Shown piece after piece: positions 45,038 to 53,542 of a DNA stretch of 64,000 nt. Location: NCBI GenBank assembly GCA_022402465.1, contig JAKRSH010000028.1, forward strand, positions 109,467-173,466, given 5' to 3'. Source of the stretch: Leptospiraceae bacterium (GTDB lineage: Bacteria; Spirochaetota; Leptospiria; Leptospirales; Leptospiraceae). The translations under genes and the position numbers were made by a program. Within the stretch, counting starts at the first letter, position 1; each line of letters begins with the position of its first letter. The notes beneath the pieces are model-generated. The model searched no databases. It saw nothing but the letters and a program-made list of their open reading frames with translations, and was not told the DNA's origin.

Positions 45038-45979
45038 ATGAAACACTGGATGACAATGAGTTCAAATCTAGAGTTAACTGTAGAGCAGTCTGCCAATTTG
45101 GTTGGGCTGAGTTTGAAGGATTTCAAGGAGAAAGCTAAGGAATTAAAGATACCTGGATTTAAGTCTGATAAAATAAAAAGAAATATTCTAGAGAAATATT
45201 TTAAACTCACAGAGAGCCAAGAATATGATTCGCATGTCATAGCTATATCAAATCAAAAAGGCGGGGAAGGGAAGACTACTCTTTCCTTGGCACTGGGTGA
45301 GGCACTTGCAAAAGAGGATAAAACCTTGCTCATAGATTGGGATCCTCAGGCAAATGCGACTAACCTCTTTCATAAAGAACCAGAAAAAACCATAATGAGT
45401 GCCTTGGGTTATAGAAATAAGGACAAAGTTCCTTTGGAGACCATTCTCCTTCCTCTTGCCAAAAACTATGATCTCGTTCCTGCATCTATAGAACTTGCTA
45501 ATCTTACGACTCCCTATGAAATGAGTGACTTTGAACTTTTGAAGGATGCCTTACTTCCTCTAAGATCAACTTATAAATATATAATCATTGATTGTCCGCC
45601 ATCCTTAGGATTGATTCTAGAAAATGCTCTAATCTGTGCAGACTATGTGCTTGTGCCTATTCAGACGCGTGCATTTAGTGTTCAGGGTATTAAAGATTTA
45701 TATGAGACTATTGAAAGAATTCAGAAGAAAGCGAACCCTAGGTTAAAACTTTTGGGAGCTGTGCTAAATCAGTATGAAGGACAGAAAGCTTTGTCTGGAC
45801 TTGCTGAATCTATAAAAAAATACTTCCCTGTTTTCAATACATTTATCCGAAGAAAAGAAACAATTCCACAATCACAGGCTAAAATGATGCTTCTTTCTGA
45901 CTATGATCCCATTTCTATGAAATACTTTATTGAGCTCGCAGAAGAAGTAAGGAGTAAGATAAATGTCCAAGAAAAATGA
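45038..45979 (+). CDS. parA: ParA-family partition ATPase (second par locus)
   Basis: A 313-aa ParA with an N-terminal extension of about 65 residues that looks like an excisionase/MerR-type helix-turn-helix (LTVEQSANLVGLSLKDFKEK), as in type Ia plasmid ParA proteins that repress their own operon. The ATPase core has the deviant Walker A KGGEGKTT (74-81) and DWDPQAN, then IIDCPPSLG. As in the first ParA, Glu replaces the usual Val of KGGVGKTT. Start choice among Met 1, 5 and 7 is open. Its stop overlaps parB2 by 17 nt. Confidence 0.92.
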   Translation: MKHWMTMSSNLELTVEQSANLVGLSLKDFKEKAKELKIPGFKSDKIKRNILEKYFKLTESQEYDSHVIAISNQKGGEGKTTLSLALGEALAKEDKTLLIDWDPQANATNLFHKEPEKTIMSALGYRNKDKVPLETILLPLAKNYDLVPASIELANLTTPYEMSDFELLKDALLPLRSTYKYIIIDCPPSLGLILENALICADYVLVPIQTRAFSVQGIKDLYETIERIQKKANPRLKLLGAVLNQYEGQKALSGLAESIKKYFPVFNTFIRRKETIPQSQAKMMLLSDYDPISMKYFIELAEEVRSKINVQEK

Positions 45980-46670
45980 TTTTTCATCATTAGATTTGAT
46001 TTCTGCTTATACAGAAAAGAAGAAAAACCCATCTAAACTAGATCTAGATCAGATTTTTGTTAATCCTAACCAGCCTAGAGTGTTTGGTCGAGAGGAAGTT
46101 CAAGATCTAGTCGATTCAATGAAAAGATTAGGATTGATAGAACCTATTCTAGTTCGTAAAGATAAGAATAGGTTTATAGTTGTAGCAGGTGAGAGGCGGT
46201 TTAGAGCTGCTCAGAAATTAGGCTGGAAAGACATTCATGCCATAATCACCGAAGCAAACGAGGATATCTGTTATGAGATGGCCTTGGCAGAAAACGAGAA
46301 ACGAAAAAACTTGAATCCTTGGGAAGTGGGTAAATCCATTGCCTATCTTAGAAAGGAAAAAAAGAAAACAGCAGAAGAAGTTGCTATGCTACTAGGCTAT
46401 ACAGAAAGATATGTTAAACAGCTTAGTTCAATAGCTAGATTGGATCATAAAACTGTTTATGACCTGCTCCGTACAGGAAATCAAATAACAGTTAAGAATT
46501 TAGAGGCAGCATTAAAATTGAAAGAGGGTAGGGGTGAAACGATTTCACCCTCAAATAACCCAAGCAAAACCAAAATTGTTTTGGATCTTTCGAAAATACC
46601 TACTAAGGTTAGAGATAATTTTATGCGCGACTTCAATAATTTAAAAAAGAAATACGGAATACTAAACTAA
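45963..46670 (+). CDS. parB: ParB-family partition protein (second par locus)
   Basis: A 235-aa ParB, shorter than ParB1. It has NPNQPRVFG (about 34-42), the arginine motif GERRFRAAQ (76-84) and a HTH (about 135-155, TAEEVAMLLGYTERYVKQL). An AGGAG site precedes the ATG inside parA2. Its gene contains one of the two GGGTGAAA-N3-TTTCACCC palindromes, in the linker-coding part, so the site is kept within coding sequence. A DUF1569-like gene follows after 11 bp. Confidence 0.92.
   Translation: MSKKNDFSSLDLISAYTEKKKNPSKLDLDQIFVNPNQPRVFGREEVQDLVDSMKRLGLIEPILVRKDKNRFIVVAGERRFRAAQKLGWKDIHAIITEANEDICYEMALAENEKRKNLNPWEVGKSIAYLRKEKKKTAEEVAMLLGYTERYVKQLSSIARLDHKTVYDLLRTGNQITVKNLEAALKLKEGRGETISPSNNPSKTKIVLDLSKIPTKVRDNFMRDFNNLKKKYGILN
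46532..46550. promoter_or_regulatory. Palindrome copy B, candidate parS inside parB2
   Basis: GGGTGAAACGATTTCACCC has 8-bp perfect arms and differs from copy A only at the two central bases. It lies 1,560 bp from copy A, within the parB2 frame. Confidence 0.7.
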
Positions 46671-46681
46671 ACGGGAATACA

Positions 46682-47248
46682 ATGAATAGAATTAAAAATT
46701 TTAAAGACTTAGAATTTGAATGCAATCTGATTGAAAGAAACTCCGCTAATAGTAAGATTAATCTTACTTCAGCTCAAGTCTTAGATTGCATAGCACATGG
46801 AATCGAAGCATCAATTCTTTACAATGCTGAGGGTCAATCCAGCTTCTTGCAGAAATTTTGGGATAAGTACTTTATCAAAAAATTCTCCGAGAAGGATGAA
46901 TGGAATAACTCATGGAAATTGCCCAAGCTTCCTAAAACTAAAGTAGAAGGAGATGAGAAGGCATCCTTGTTAAGATTGAGAACTGCAATAACAGCCTTCA
47001 AATTACACACAGGACCTTTCTCTAGACATCCTGCATTTGGAATTCTAGACAAACCACTCTGGGAGACTATTCATATCAAAGTAGCTGATCATTTTTTGGA
47101 TCAACTAGAGGTTGATGGACGAAGTAAAAATCCAAGGCATACGCATAACCAAACTCAAAATCCAAGCCAAGGGCAGAATAATCACTATTACAATAAAAAG
47201 AAAAGATATTCTAATAATAAGAAAAAGTTTAAGGGCGGTAAACCTTAG
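46682..47248 (+). CDS. DUF1569/DinB-like protein with basic low-complexity tail
   Basis: A 188-aa protein. Residues about 95-145 (GPFSRHPAFGILDKPLWETIHIKVADHFLDQL) resemble the conserved end of DUF1569, a DinB-like helical-bundle family with metal-binding His residues. The last 40 residues are Asn/Gln/Lys/Tyr-rich and basic. It is 11 bp downstream of parB2 and co-directional, so it could be an accessory of this replicon module. The family role is unknown. Confidence 0.5.
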   Translation: MNRIKNFKDLEFECNLIERNSANSKINLTSAQVLDCIAHGIEASILYNAEGQSSFLQKFWDKYFIKKFSEKDEWNNSWKLPKLPKTKVEGDEKASLLRLRTAITAFKLHTGPFSRHPAFGILDKPLWETIHIKVADHFLDQLEVDGRSKNPRHTHNQTQNPSQGQNNHYYNKKKRYSNNKKKFKGGKP

Positions 47249-48200
47249 ATAGAAATTTATTAATAATGAGCCAAATAAATAGTGGAATCATTAGATTAAT
47301 AAGTGCAACTAAGAAAATAGATCCGTAAGCTCCTAGCCAAGAATACGGATCTAAAGTATGCATAAAATGAATTACGAAAGGGTGAATTAGAAAAATTCCC
47401 ATACTTTCTCGACCTACAAGAGCTAACTTATTAACGATAGTTTCGTGAAATTTTAATCCATATAACATAAGAAATGTGACTATTGGGTATAGCAAGGTGT
47501 GATTTTTTAGGTGGATCTCATCAATGATTGAAAAATATACAATTGCTGAAGCAAGGCAAAGAAAAGCGATGCGAATGGTATACCTCTTGATTGAATCATT
47601 GATAAGATCATCTAATTTATACTTAGAACCAAGCAGACCTATAAAAAAGAAAAAAATATAATTAGTAAGGGAAATTGGTTCATAATCGCCTTTGATAAAG
47701 AATAAACTTCCAGAATTAGAAAGGTAATTTATACCTAATGCAATTGTTGTTCCTATCCATAATTGCCTTGTTGATAGATATTTAATGAATAAATAGTATA
47801 AGGCATAGAATTGTATCAACAGTGGTATGAAATAATATGGAGTCATTGTTCTTCCCATTAGGATCTGATAGACAAATAAGGAAAGATTCCATTCATTATT
47901 TTTAATGAAAAATCCAATAACAGAAAAAATCAAAAATGGAAGAAGTATAGTATAGACTTTGGTAGACCAATATTCCTTGAATTCTTTATCCCTTGAAAAA
48001 TACCCAGCTGAGAAAATGAAGACGGGTACACTAAATCTACTCAGGTTACTTAAAATTAAAGAAATGATTACAGGAATATCTTCAGAGGAATGGAAATATT
48101 CAAAATACGAATTAACGTGAATAAGAACAATACCGACCATAGCAAGTCCTCTTATAAAATCCAAACGCTCATCTCTTTTTTTGTAAATTATTTCACTCAT
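47229..48200 (-). CDS. Membrane acyltransferase, acyltransferase-3 family
   Basis: A 323-aa protein with about 10 transmembrane segments. The family signature RLDFIRGLAMVGIVLIHVNS at the N-terminus carries the conserved Arg and His. Such enzymes transfer acetyl or other acyl groups to sugars or lipids at the inner membrane. The acceptor may be LPS or another surface glycan. Its 3' end overlaps the convergent DUF1569-like gene by 20 bp. Confidence 0.85.
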   Translation of the reverse strand: MSEIIYKKRDERLDFIRGLAMVGIVLIHVNSYFEYFHSSEDIPVIISLILSNLSRFSVPVFIFSAGYFSRDKEFKEYWSTKVYTILLPFLIFSVIGFFIKNNEWNLSLFVYQILMGRTMTPYYFIPLLIQFYALYYLFIKYLSTRQLWIGTTIALGINYLSNSGSLFFIKGDYEPISLTNYIFFFFIGLLGSKYKLDDLINDSIKRYTIRIAFLCLASAIVYFSIIDEIHLKNHTLLYPIVTFLMLYGLKFHETIVNKLALVGRESMGIFLIHPFVIHFMHTLDPYSWLGAYGSIFLVALINLMIPLFIWLIINKFLSKVYRP

Positions 48201-48293
48201 TATCAGTCATATTAAGTCTAGGATGTAATTTACAAGTGAAAAAGAGTTCATTTTCTAGTTCATTTTATCCGTTACTAAATACTAGGAAGTTCT

Positions 48294-48689
48294 ATGAGTA
48301 AAGCAATTGTACCTGCAGGAAAAATGATCTTTAAAGAAGATGAAATGAATAATGCTATGTATATCATCATTAAGGGGAAAGTTGAGATTTTTTTTACAGT
48401 GAACAAAACAGTTACTCGTTTAGCTTTGATGTCGGATGGTGATTTCTTTGGAGAAATGGCCTTATTTAGTTCTAGACCTCGATCTGCCTCCGCAAGATGT
48501 CTTGCTGATACGGAACTTGCAGTAATTGAAAGCAAGCAGCAATTGGAAAACTTTCTCATCAAGAATCCAAAATTTTCAGCCAAGATGGTTTCTATCATGG
48601 CTGATAGGCTAGCTAAAACCAATGATTTGCTAGCAGAAAGTATGGAAAGTAAATCAGCTGTGCAGTTGGAATATTCAGGACAGAATTAA
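48294..48689 (+). CDS. Single-domain cyclic-nucleotide-binding protein
   Basis: A 131-aa protein that is almost entirely one cNMP-binding domain. It has IIIKGKVEIFFTVN strands and the phosphate-binding cassette GDFFGEMALFSSRPRSASARC (FGE and the Arg). No output domain is attached, so it may act by protein contact. Its stop codon overlaps that of the convergent HDOD gene by 4 bp. Confidence 0.85.
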   Translation: MSKAIVPAGKMIFKEDEMNNAMYIIIKGKVEIFFTVNKTVTRLALMSDGDFFGEMALFSSRPRSASARCLADTELAVIESKQQLENFLIKNPKFSAKMVSIMADRLAKTNDLLAESMESKSAVQLEYSGQN

Positions 48690-50188
48690 TTCAATTCTTC
48701 TTTTTCTTCTTCAGACGCTAGTTTAGAAAATTTTAGGCTCAAATCATCAGCCATTTCTACTAGTTGTTCGTATGTTTTAATAGAAAATTTTGCAAGTATG
48801 TTAGGGTCTAGGATAGCAAAATTAGTTCTTTTTCTTTGTAGATTTGCCATGATATCAGCAATGTAAACTGTCTCACACTCCGCCAGAAAAGATTGTTTGG
48901 ATTGCCAGGGTCTATGGTGGTGGGCGATTATTTCTTTTAGCTCTTCTGGGAAGTTCCATTTTGTAGCTAGAATAAGACCGATTTCTGTATGGTTCGCACC
49001 CAAGGTAATTTCTTCAATAAAGGAAGAATGATTCATCAAGCGGTCTTCTCTTAAATTATTAATTACTTCAATAAGATAAGTATCTAAAGTAACAAGAACC
49101 ATACGGCCTAAGTCATGCAAGAGTCCACCTATTGAACAAAGCTCTTTCCTAGCATGGGGGTTCCTCAATTGAGAAAGATGAACACTCATAAAAGCAGATA
49201 AGGATGCATGCTTCCAGATTTCTTTAACTCGACTATTCTTCAAAGGAAATACACTACGTGCTCCTGCAGCATAAAGGATCTTCTCGATGTTGCGCAGTCC
49301 TATTCTTTTTATTGCCTCTGAAACGCTTGCGATTTGCCCTTGGACTTGAAATAAAGCTGAGTTTGATAATTTAATTACCTCAACAGTAATGCCAGGATCC
49401 TTTTCAATTTCAGTGGAAATTTTTTGGATAGTGGAATTTTTATTATTAACTATGGATAATAGATTGGAAATATTTTTAGGGAAGGGAGGCAGACCCTCAA
49501 CTCCATCTAGAAGTATCTTTCGAATCTTCTCTTTCATTTCTAAAGGTATGATTTCTTTAGGAATTTCAAAATACGCTGTTGTGATATCATTTTCAGACCG
49601 TATGGAGAAAAAATTTTCAGTGATGCCAGAATTGCGAAGTAATAATTGTACAAGAACCAAGCCTAAGCCAGAGCTTTCATAAGAATCGAGATTGTCTTGG
49701 TATGCCTCTGTTAAATTTTTAACCTTACTCGCAGAGATTAAACGAGTATTGATTCGCTCCATTTCTTCATCTACCATTGAAGCATTATTCGAAACCCAAA
49801 AACGGATTTTATCCTTTTCATTGAGTAATTTTAATTGGATTCGATAGTTTGACTTTTCGACTGCATCAACAAGCCCTGAATTAAGATCCCCGAATTCCTC
49901 ACGGAAATTGGCAATTCCCTCTAAATAATCTTCTTTGTTAAAAATGTTCTTTCCAATTTTTTCAAAATAGACTCGTTTAACATTCGCCTTAAAGGCATTG
50001 ACCAGAAGCTCATTTAAAACAGTAAAAACTATCTCAAGTAAAAATTCTAAGGATATGGATCTGAGTAAGGAGGCTACGTAGTTCTCTAGATTGGGACAAT
50101 CCAGTTCTGAAAACTGGAAATACTGCCTTTCAATAGGTTTCCCTTGGGAAAAATTCTTTATTTCAATATCCAGTCCAGAGCTAATCAT
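48686..50188 (-). CDS. HDOD-domain protein with ATPase-like N-terminus
   Basis: A 500-aa signalling protein. The N-terminal 200 residues contain an HATPase_c-like segment (VLNELLVNAFKANVKRVYF N-box and SSGLGLVLVQLLLRNSG G-box). The C-terminal HDOD domain (about 215-450) has GLPPFPKNISNLLSIVNN, SIGGLLHDLGRMVL and LGANHTEIGLIL, with HD-like residues. HDOD proteins lack phosphodiesterase activity but act in signalling. The combination suggests a stress or cyclic-nucleotide-linked regulator, next to a lone cNMP-binding protein. Confidence 0.75.
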   Translation of the reverse strand: MISSGLDIEIKNFSQGKPIERQYFQFSELDCPNLENYVASLLRSISLEFLLEIVFTVLNELLVNAFKANVKRVYFEKIGKNIFNKEDYLEGIANFREEFGDLNSGLVDAVEKSNYRIQLKLLNEKDKIRFWVSNNASMVDEEMERINTRLISASKVKNLTEAYQDNLDSYESSGLGLVLVQLLLRNSGITENFFSIRSENDITTAYFEIPKEIIPLEMKEKIRKILLDGVEGLPPFPKNISNLLSIVNNKNSTIQKISTEIEKDPGITVEVIKLSNSALFQVQGQIASVSEAIKRIGLRNIEKILYAAGARSVFPLKNSRVKEIWKHASLSAFMSVHLSQLRNPHARKELCSIGGLLHDLGRMVLVTLDTYLIEVINNLREDRLMNHSSFIEEITLGANHTEIGLILATKWNFPEELKEIIAHHHRPWQSKQSFLAECETVYIADIMANLQRKRTNFAILDPNILAKFSIKTYEQLVEMADDLSLKFSKLASEEEKEELN

Positions 50189-50280
50189 TTAGTGATTATT
50201 AAAAATTGGGAATAAATCAGATTAAAACAAGGTTTTTTTTCCTTTCCTGGTAAAAAGTAAGAACCGATATTAGAAATAGT

Positions 50281-50805
50281 ATGAAAGTATCACCTACAAT
50301 AACTCTCGCCTTTCTCCTCACGCTTTCCATGTATTCCCAAGGTACTAATACAGAGCCACAATCTGGAGAGCCTGTTATTGCAGACGATCAGGAGCATTCA
50401 GAGTCCTATGGTCTAGACAAAGAATATTTTGAGAAATACTATAAATTTCTGCCAGAAAACATGGCTAAAAATAAAGCAAAATTGGAATACAACCTAATTA
50501 AAAATCTTAAGCGAGAGATAGTGGGAAGAAATTACTCCAAGGAAACTTTAGCAAAAATTAAAGGAATCAATCCTTCTAATATTCAATACGAGAGAGTTAC
50601 AAGAAATAGTAAATGGGTTCGTGGAATTAAGAAAGCACTTCCACATATACTTGAAAAGGAATACATGTATGTGGTGAAACACGATGCATATATTTGTTTT
50701 ATGACCTTTGATGTAAATCCAGAAGATTATATTTTTGAACCACATTACAGAGAATTGGTTTATGATGGAGCTGGAAAATTCGATATCGTTGTTCCACCTT
50801 ATTGA
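50281..50805 (+). CDS. Hypothetical exported protein
   Basis: A 174-aa protein with a signal peptide (TITLAFLLTLSMYSQG) and a Glu/Ser-rich start of the mature region. The rest is Lys- and Tyr-rich with no cysteine motif. No family recognised. It is a single gene divergent from the HDOD gene. Confidence 0.6.
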   Translation: MKVSPTITLAFLLTLSMYSQGTNTEPQSGEPVIADDQEHSESYGLDKEYFEKYYKFLPENMAKNKAKLEYNLIKNLKREIVGRNYSKETLAKIKGINPSNIQYERVTRNSKWVRGIKKALPHILEKEYMYVVKHDAYICFMTFDVNPEDYIFEPHYRELVYDGAGKFDIVVPPY

Positions 50806-50856
50806 TATTGTTCTGAATATGAAGCAGAGTATTCAGTTTTAGCTAAAGAGTATATC

Positions 50857-51309
50857 TTAGACTTTTAGTTCTTTCTTTAGAGGAACCAAACTCAGGATAG
50901 CTGAAAGAAAAACCAAGATTCCAAAAATTAGCATACCTAAGAATAAAAATTTTTCTAGAATAGAGAGGCCGTGGGGGAGATTCTCTTTGGCTTGAATGCT
51001 TGCTATCAATTCTCTCTTACCTAAAATCTCTACAGTTCTTCTATAAACTGGGACAGTATCACCCACTCTAAGTTTTTTATTTAAATCTTTATCTATAGAT
51101 TCTGTGACTTCATGGATTTTGCCATATTCATCTGTTACAGCATAAGTGAATTTGCGTGAATGGGAAATATAATCTTGTAGAACAGCAAAGTCTGTGTATT
51201 GGCTTTTTTGGTACAGAGATTGGTAGAGTTTGTTAATATGGATTCTTTCTTTGTGAACCCAGAAAAATAAAGACGCTGTAAAAATCAAACCTAGTAGATT
51301 GGAAAGCAA
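50857..51309 (-). CDS. DUF3592-like two-TM membrane protein
   Basis: A 150-aa protein with two transmembrane segments (about 1-16 and 125-145) enclosing a periplasmic loop with the DUF3592-like turn LRVGDTVPVYRR. The function of the family is unknown. It is last in an operon behind the NAD-kinase-like and STAS genes (33-bp gap). Confidence 0.65.
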   Translation of the reverse strand: MLSNLLGLIFTASLFFWVHKERIHINKLYQSLYQKSQYTDFAVLQDYISHSRKFTYAVTDEYGKIHEVTESIDKDLNKKLRVGDTVPVYRRTVEILGKRELIASIQAKENLPHGLSILEKFLFLGMLIFGILVFLSAILSLVPLKKELKV

Positions 51310-51341
51310 AAATGGTTTTCCAATCCTTGTGGGTAGATGGG

Positions 51342-51689
51342 TCAGTTCCCAACTCCGAAGGATCGAATCGCATCTTCTTCTTTCTCATAAATGGAAAAGG
51401 TCTCCATTAAGCCTAATAACTTGAATACTTGAATTACTGCATCACTCACTTTCACTATAGCAAACTTGATACCTTGTTTTGTAAGCTTGTTCTTGATGTC
51501 GTAGATATAGCGAATCCCTAAGCTTGAAATATATTTGAGTTCGGAAAAGTCTAATATAACATACTTTTTGTTAGAATCGAGAGCATCTTTCAATACAGAT
51601 TCATCTAAGAGATCAAAAGGATGAAAATCAATTCGTCCTTCTAGTGAGTAAACTATGACTGAGCCTGTTTCTTTCTTACCAATCTTCAT
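51342..51689 (-). CDS. STAS-domain anti-sigma-factor antagonist-like protein
   Basis: A 115-aa single STAS domain with KYVILDFSELKYISSLGIRYIYDI. The Ser residues in YISSLG are in the position where anti-anti-sigma factors are phosphorylated, although the usual Asp before them is replaced by Ser. It would bind an anti-sigma kinase. No such kinase is nearby. The ATG overlaps the end of the NAD-kinase-like gene by 4 nt. Confidence 0.85.
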   Translation of the reverse strand: MKIGKKETGSVIVYSLEGRIDFHPFDLLDESVLKDALDSNKKYVILDFSELKYISSLGIRYIYDIKNKLTKQGIKFAIVKVSDAVIQVFKLLGLMETFSIYEKEEDAIRSFGVGN

Positions 51690-52600
51690 CTTGCAATAAC
51701 AACCTTGAGCCTTGTCTTTCCTAAAGTGAATTCTGCCTTAGTTCCTGGAGGAAAGAGGTAGTACCTCTCAGCCAAGGAATCTATTGATATGCCACCATTC
51801 ATTTCAGATACAACTTCTACGGAATCTTCCACTCGGAAATCTATCCATCGAAAATGCTCGTATGTTTTATCTTTTCTACGAGGCTCTCTGGCGTAAACTT
51901 GAAAATATCTTTGGTCTTTGGGAAAAGGACCGGTCTTCTTAGGGTAACAAGAAGCAACCCAACCAGTGGAACCAGCTCCAGTATAAAGAAGAAGCCCAGA
52001 GCTTTTTTGTTCTTCAATTTCATCTTTGAATCGAATCAAATAACGACTGATTAAATCAGGGCTATTGTTCCGAATGGAAATTTCACTTACAGAAGGAAAA
52101 GTATGTACCACTCGTCCATCAGGGTAGGTGAGAGTAGTATGAATCAAACTCCATTCTTCGATTGCAGCAGACTTCCATGCATTCTGGACTAAATTTTCGA
52201 AACTTTCTGTAGAAAAACCTAAAAGGGCTCCTACAGAAGTATCTGGATCCGAATTAAGTCCAAGGATAATTTTCGGAAAAACCTGGTGAGCCACAAAGGT
52301 GAAATGGTTATCGCCCCCCAAGGAAATAACCAAATCAAAATCATCCATATTGATTGTGCCTAGTTCATCACGAAATATAAATCTCGCTTGGGGAATAACT
52401 TTTTTCCTTAAATATTCTCTGCTTTCTTCTTGCCTTTGGTGTGATTGAAAGATTCTATCAAATAAAAAATTCTGAAGCTTACAAATCTTTTTATATTCAT
52501 CCAATGATGAATAAATTTCCATATCGAGTTCATATTTTGTCTTCTTTTGGACAACAAGTATCCTGGATGTATCTTGGATTGAAAACTGAGCTTGCGTCAT
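51686..52600 (-). CDS. NAD-kinase-like protein with atypical GGDN motif
   Basis: A 304-aa protein resembling ATP-NAD kinase. It has VISLGGDNHFTFVAHQV where typical enzymes have GGDGT, then a GLNSDPDTSVGALLGF region, a NNSPDLISRYLIRF stretch for the NE motif, and SSGLLLYTGAGSTGW for the substrate loop. The general fold and Asp are retained, but the GGDN variant resembles eukaryotic NADK2 or diacylglycerol-kinase relatives. It would make NADP+ from NAD+. The phosphate donor is uncertain. It heads the operon with the STAS gene. Confidence 0.7.
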   Translation of the reverse strand: MTQAQFSIQDTSRILVVQKKTKYELDMEIYSSLDEYKKICKLQNFLFDRIFQSHQRQEESREYLRKKVIPQARFIFRDELGTINMDDFDLVISLGGDNHFTFVAHQVFPKIILGLNSDPDTSVGALLGFSTESFENLVQNAWKSAAIEEWSLIHTTLTYPDGRVVHTFPSVSEISIRNNSPDLISRYLIRFKDEIEEQKSSGLLLYTGAGSTGWVASCYPKKTGPFPKDQRYFQVYAREPRRKDKTYEHFRWIDFRVEDSVEVVSEMNGGISIDSLAERYYLFPPGTKAEFTLGKTRLKVVIAR

Positions 52601-52762
52601 GGAACCTAACTAATACTTATTCATAATTTCATACAAAAGATCAAGAAACTTCTATTTCTTTCTTATGATTGTTTTAAAAAAAGCCAATCCAGAGAAAATT
52701 GCTTGATTTATTGGCTTTTTGTCGAATTATAGTGTAATAACAACGTAAAACCAAGGTATACA

Positions 52763-53071
52763 ATGGCAAATGCAAGCGCAACTCCCCTAAAAAAATCTGA
52801 AATGCTTAGTGAACTTTCCGAAGCATCAGGAATGACTAAGAAACAAGTTTCTGAATTTTTAGAAATACTTACTAACCTAAGCTATAAAGAAACTAAGAAG
52901 AATGGAGCATTCATTTTCCCTGGAATTGGTAAATTAGTTCTAAGAAAAAGACCAAAAAGAAAAGGAAGAAATCCTGCAACTGGCGAAGCAATTCAAATAC
53001 CTGCAAAAACAGTTGTTAAATTTATGCTTTCTAAAACCTGCAAGGATGCCATCATCCCACCTAAAAAGTAA
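52763..53071 (+). CDS. HU-family DNA-binding protein
   Basis: A 102-aa protein of the HU/IHF family. It has KKSEMLSELSEASGMTKKQV at the start, and the DNA-binding arm GRNPATGEAIQIPAKTVVKF, with Pro in the intercalating position. It carries an extra basic KRPKRKGR stretch before the arm and a Thr/Lys-rich tail. It bends and compacts DNA. A purine-rich AAGG lies 6 nt before ATG. It is followed after 2 bp by the next gene. Confidence 0.92.
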   Translation: MANASATPLKKSEMLSELSEASGMTKKQVSEFLEILTNLSYKETKKNGAFIFPGIGKLVLRKRPKRKGRNPATGEAIQIPAKTVVKFMLSKTCKDAIIPPKK

Positions 53072-53073
53072 AT

Positions 53074-53526
53074 ATGAAAAAAGGATACCCATTCCTACCA
53101 CTCGTCGATTCAATGTTTGGCGAGTGTCTTCAAAAGGTTTGGGTTCAATCCAATCTTCCCCAAGATAGATTAGTTTCCCTCATCTCTTCCCTTTCAACAG
53201 ATCCAGAAGGCTTTACATTTACAGCGAATGCTACAAAAGAAATGCTTCTATCTCAGGCTCCTTCTGAACTCAGAGTACTCATACAAGAAAAGAATGTCCA
53301 GGCTATTGTAGATCTCTTGTTAGACCTAACACAGGGTCGTTATGAAAACCAAAGCACAGGTGGGATTGATATAGCCTTAGAGCTCATGGAATGGCTGTTA
53401 ACTGGTTTCGAATCCGAACTGGATTTTACAGCAATCCTGCAAGCCTTCTTCTCCCATGCTCCAGAAATCAATCCTGAATTTGTATCCAACTTACGAAAAG
53501 AATATGACATCGCTCTACGAAGTTAA
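53074..53526 (+). CDS. Hypothetical protein co-transcribed with HU gene
   Basis: A 150-aa protein, mostly helical, rich in Leu, Glu, Ser and Phe, without signal peptide or membrane segment. No family recognised. It starts 2 bp after the HU gene stop and so is translated from the same message; a link to chromosome structure is only implied by this position. Confidence 0.6.
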   Translation: MKKGYPFLPLVDSMFGECLQKVWVQSNLPQDRLVSLISSLSTDPEGFTFTANATKEMLLSQAPSELRVLIQEKNVQAIVDLLLDLTQGRYENQSTGGIDIALELMEWLLTGFESELDFTAILQAFFSHAPEINPEFVSNLRKEYDIALRS

Positions 53527-53542
53527 AAGCTTATAGATTGGT

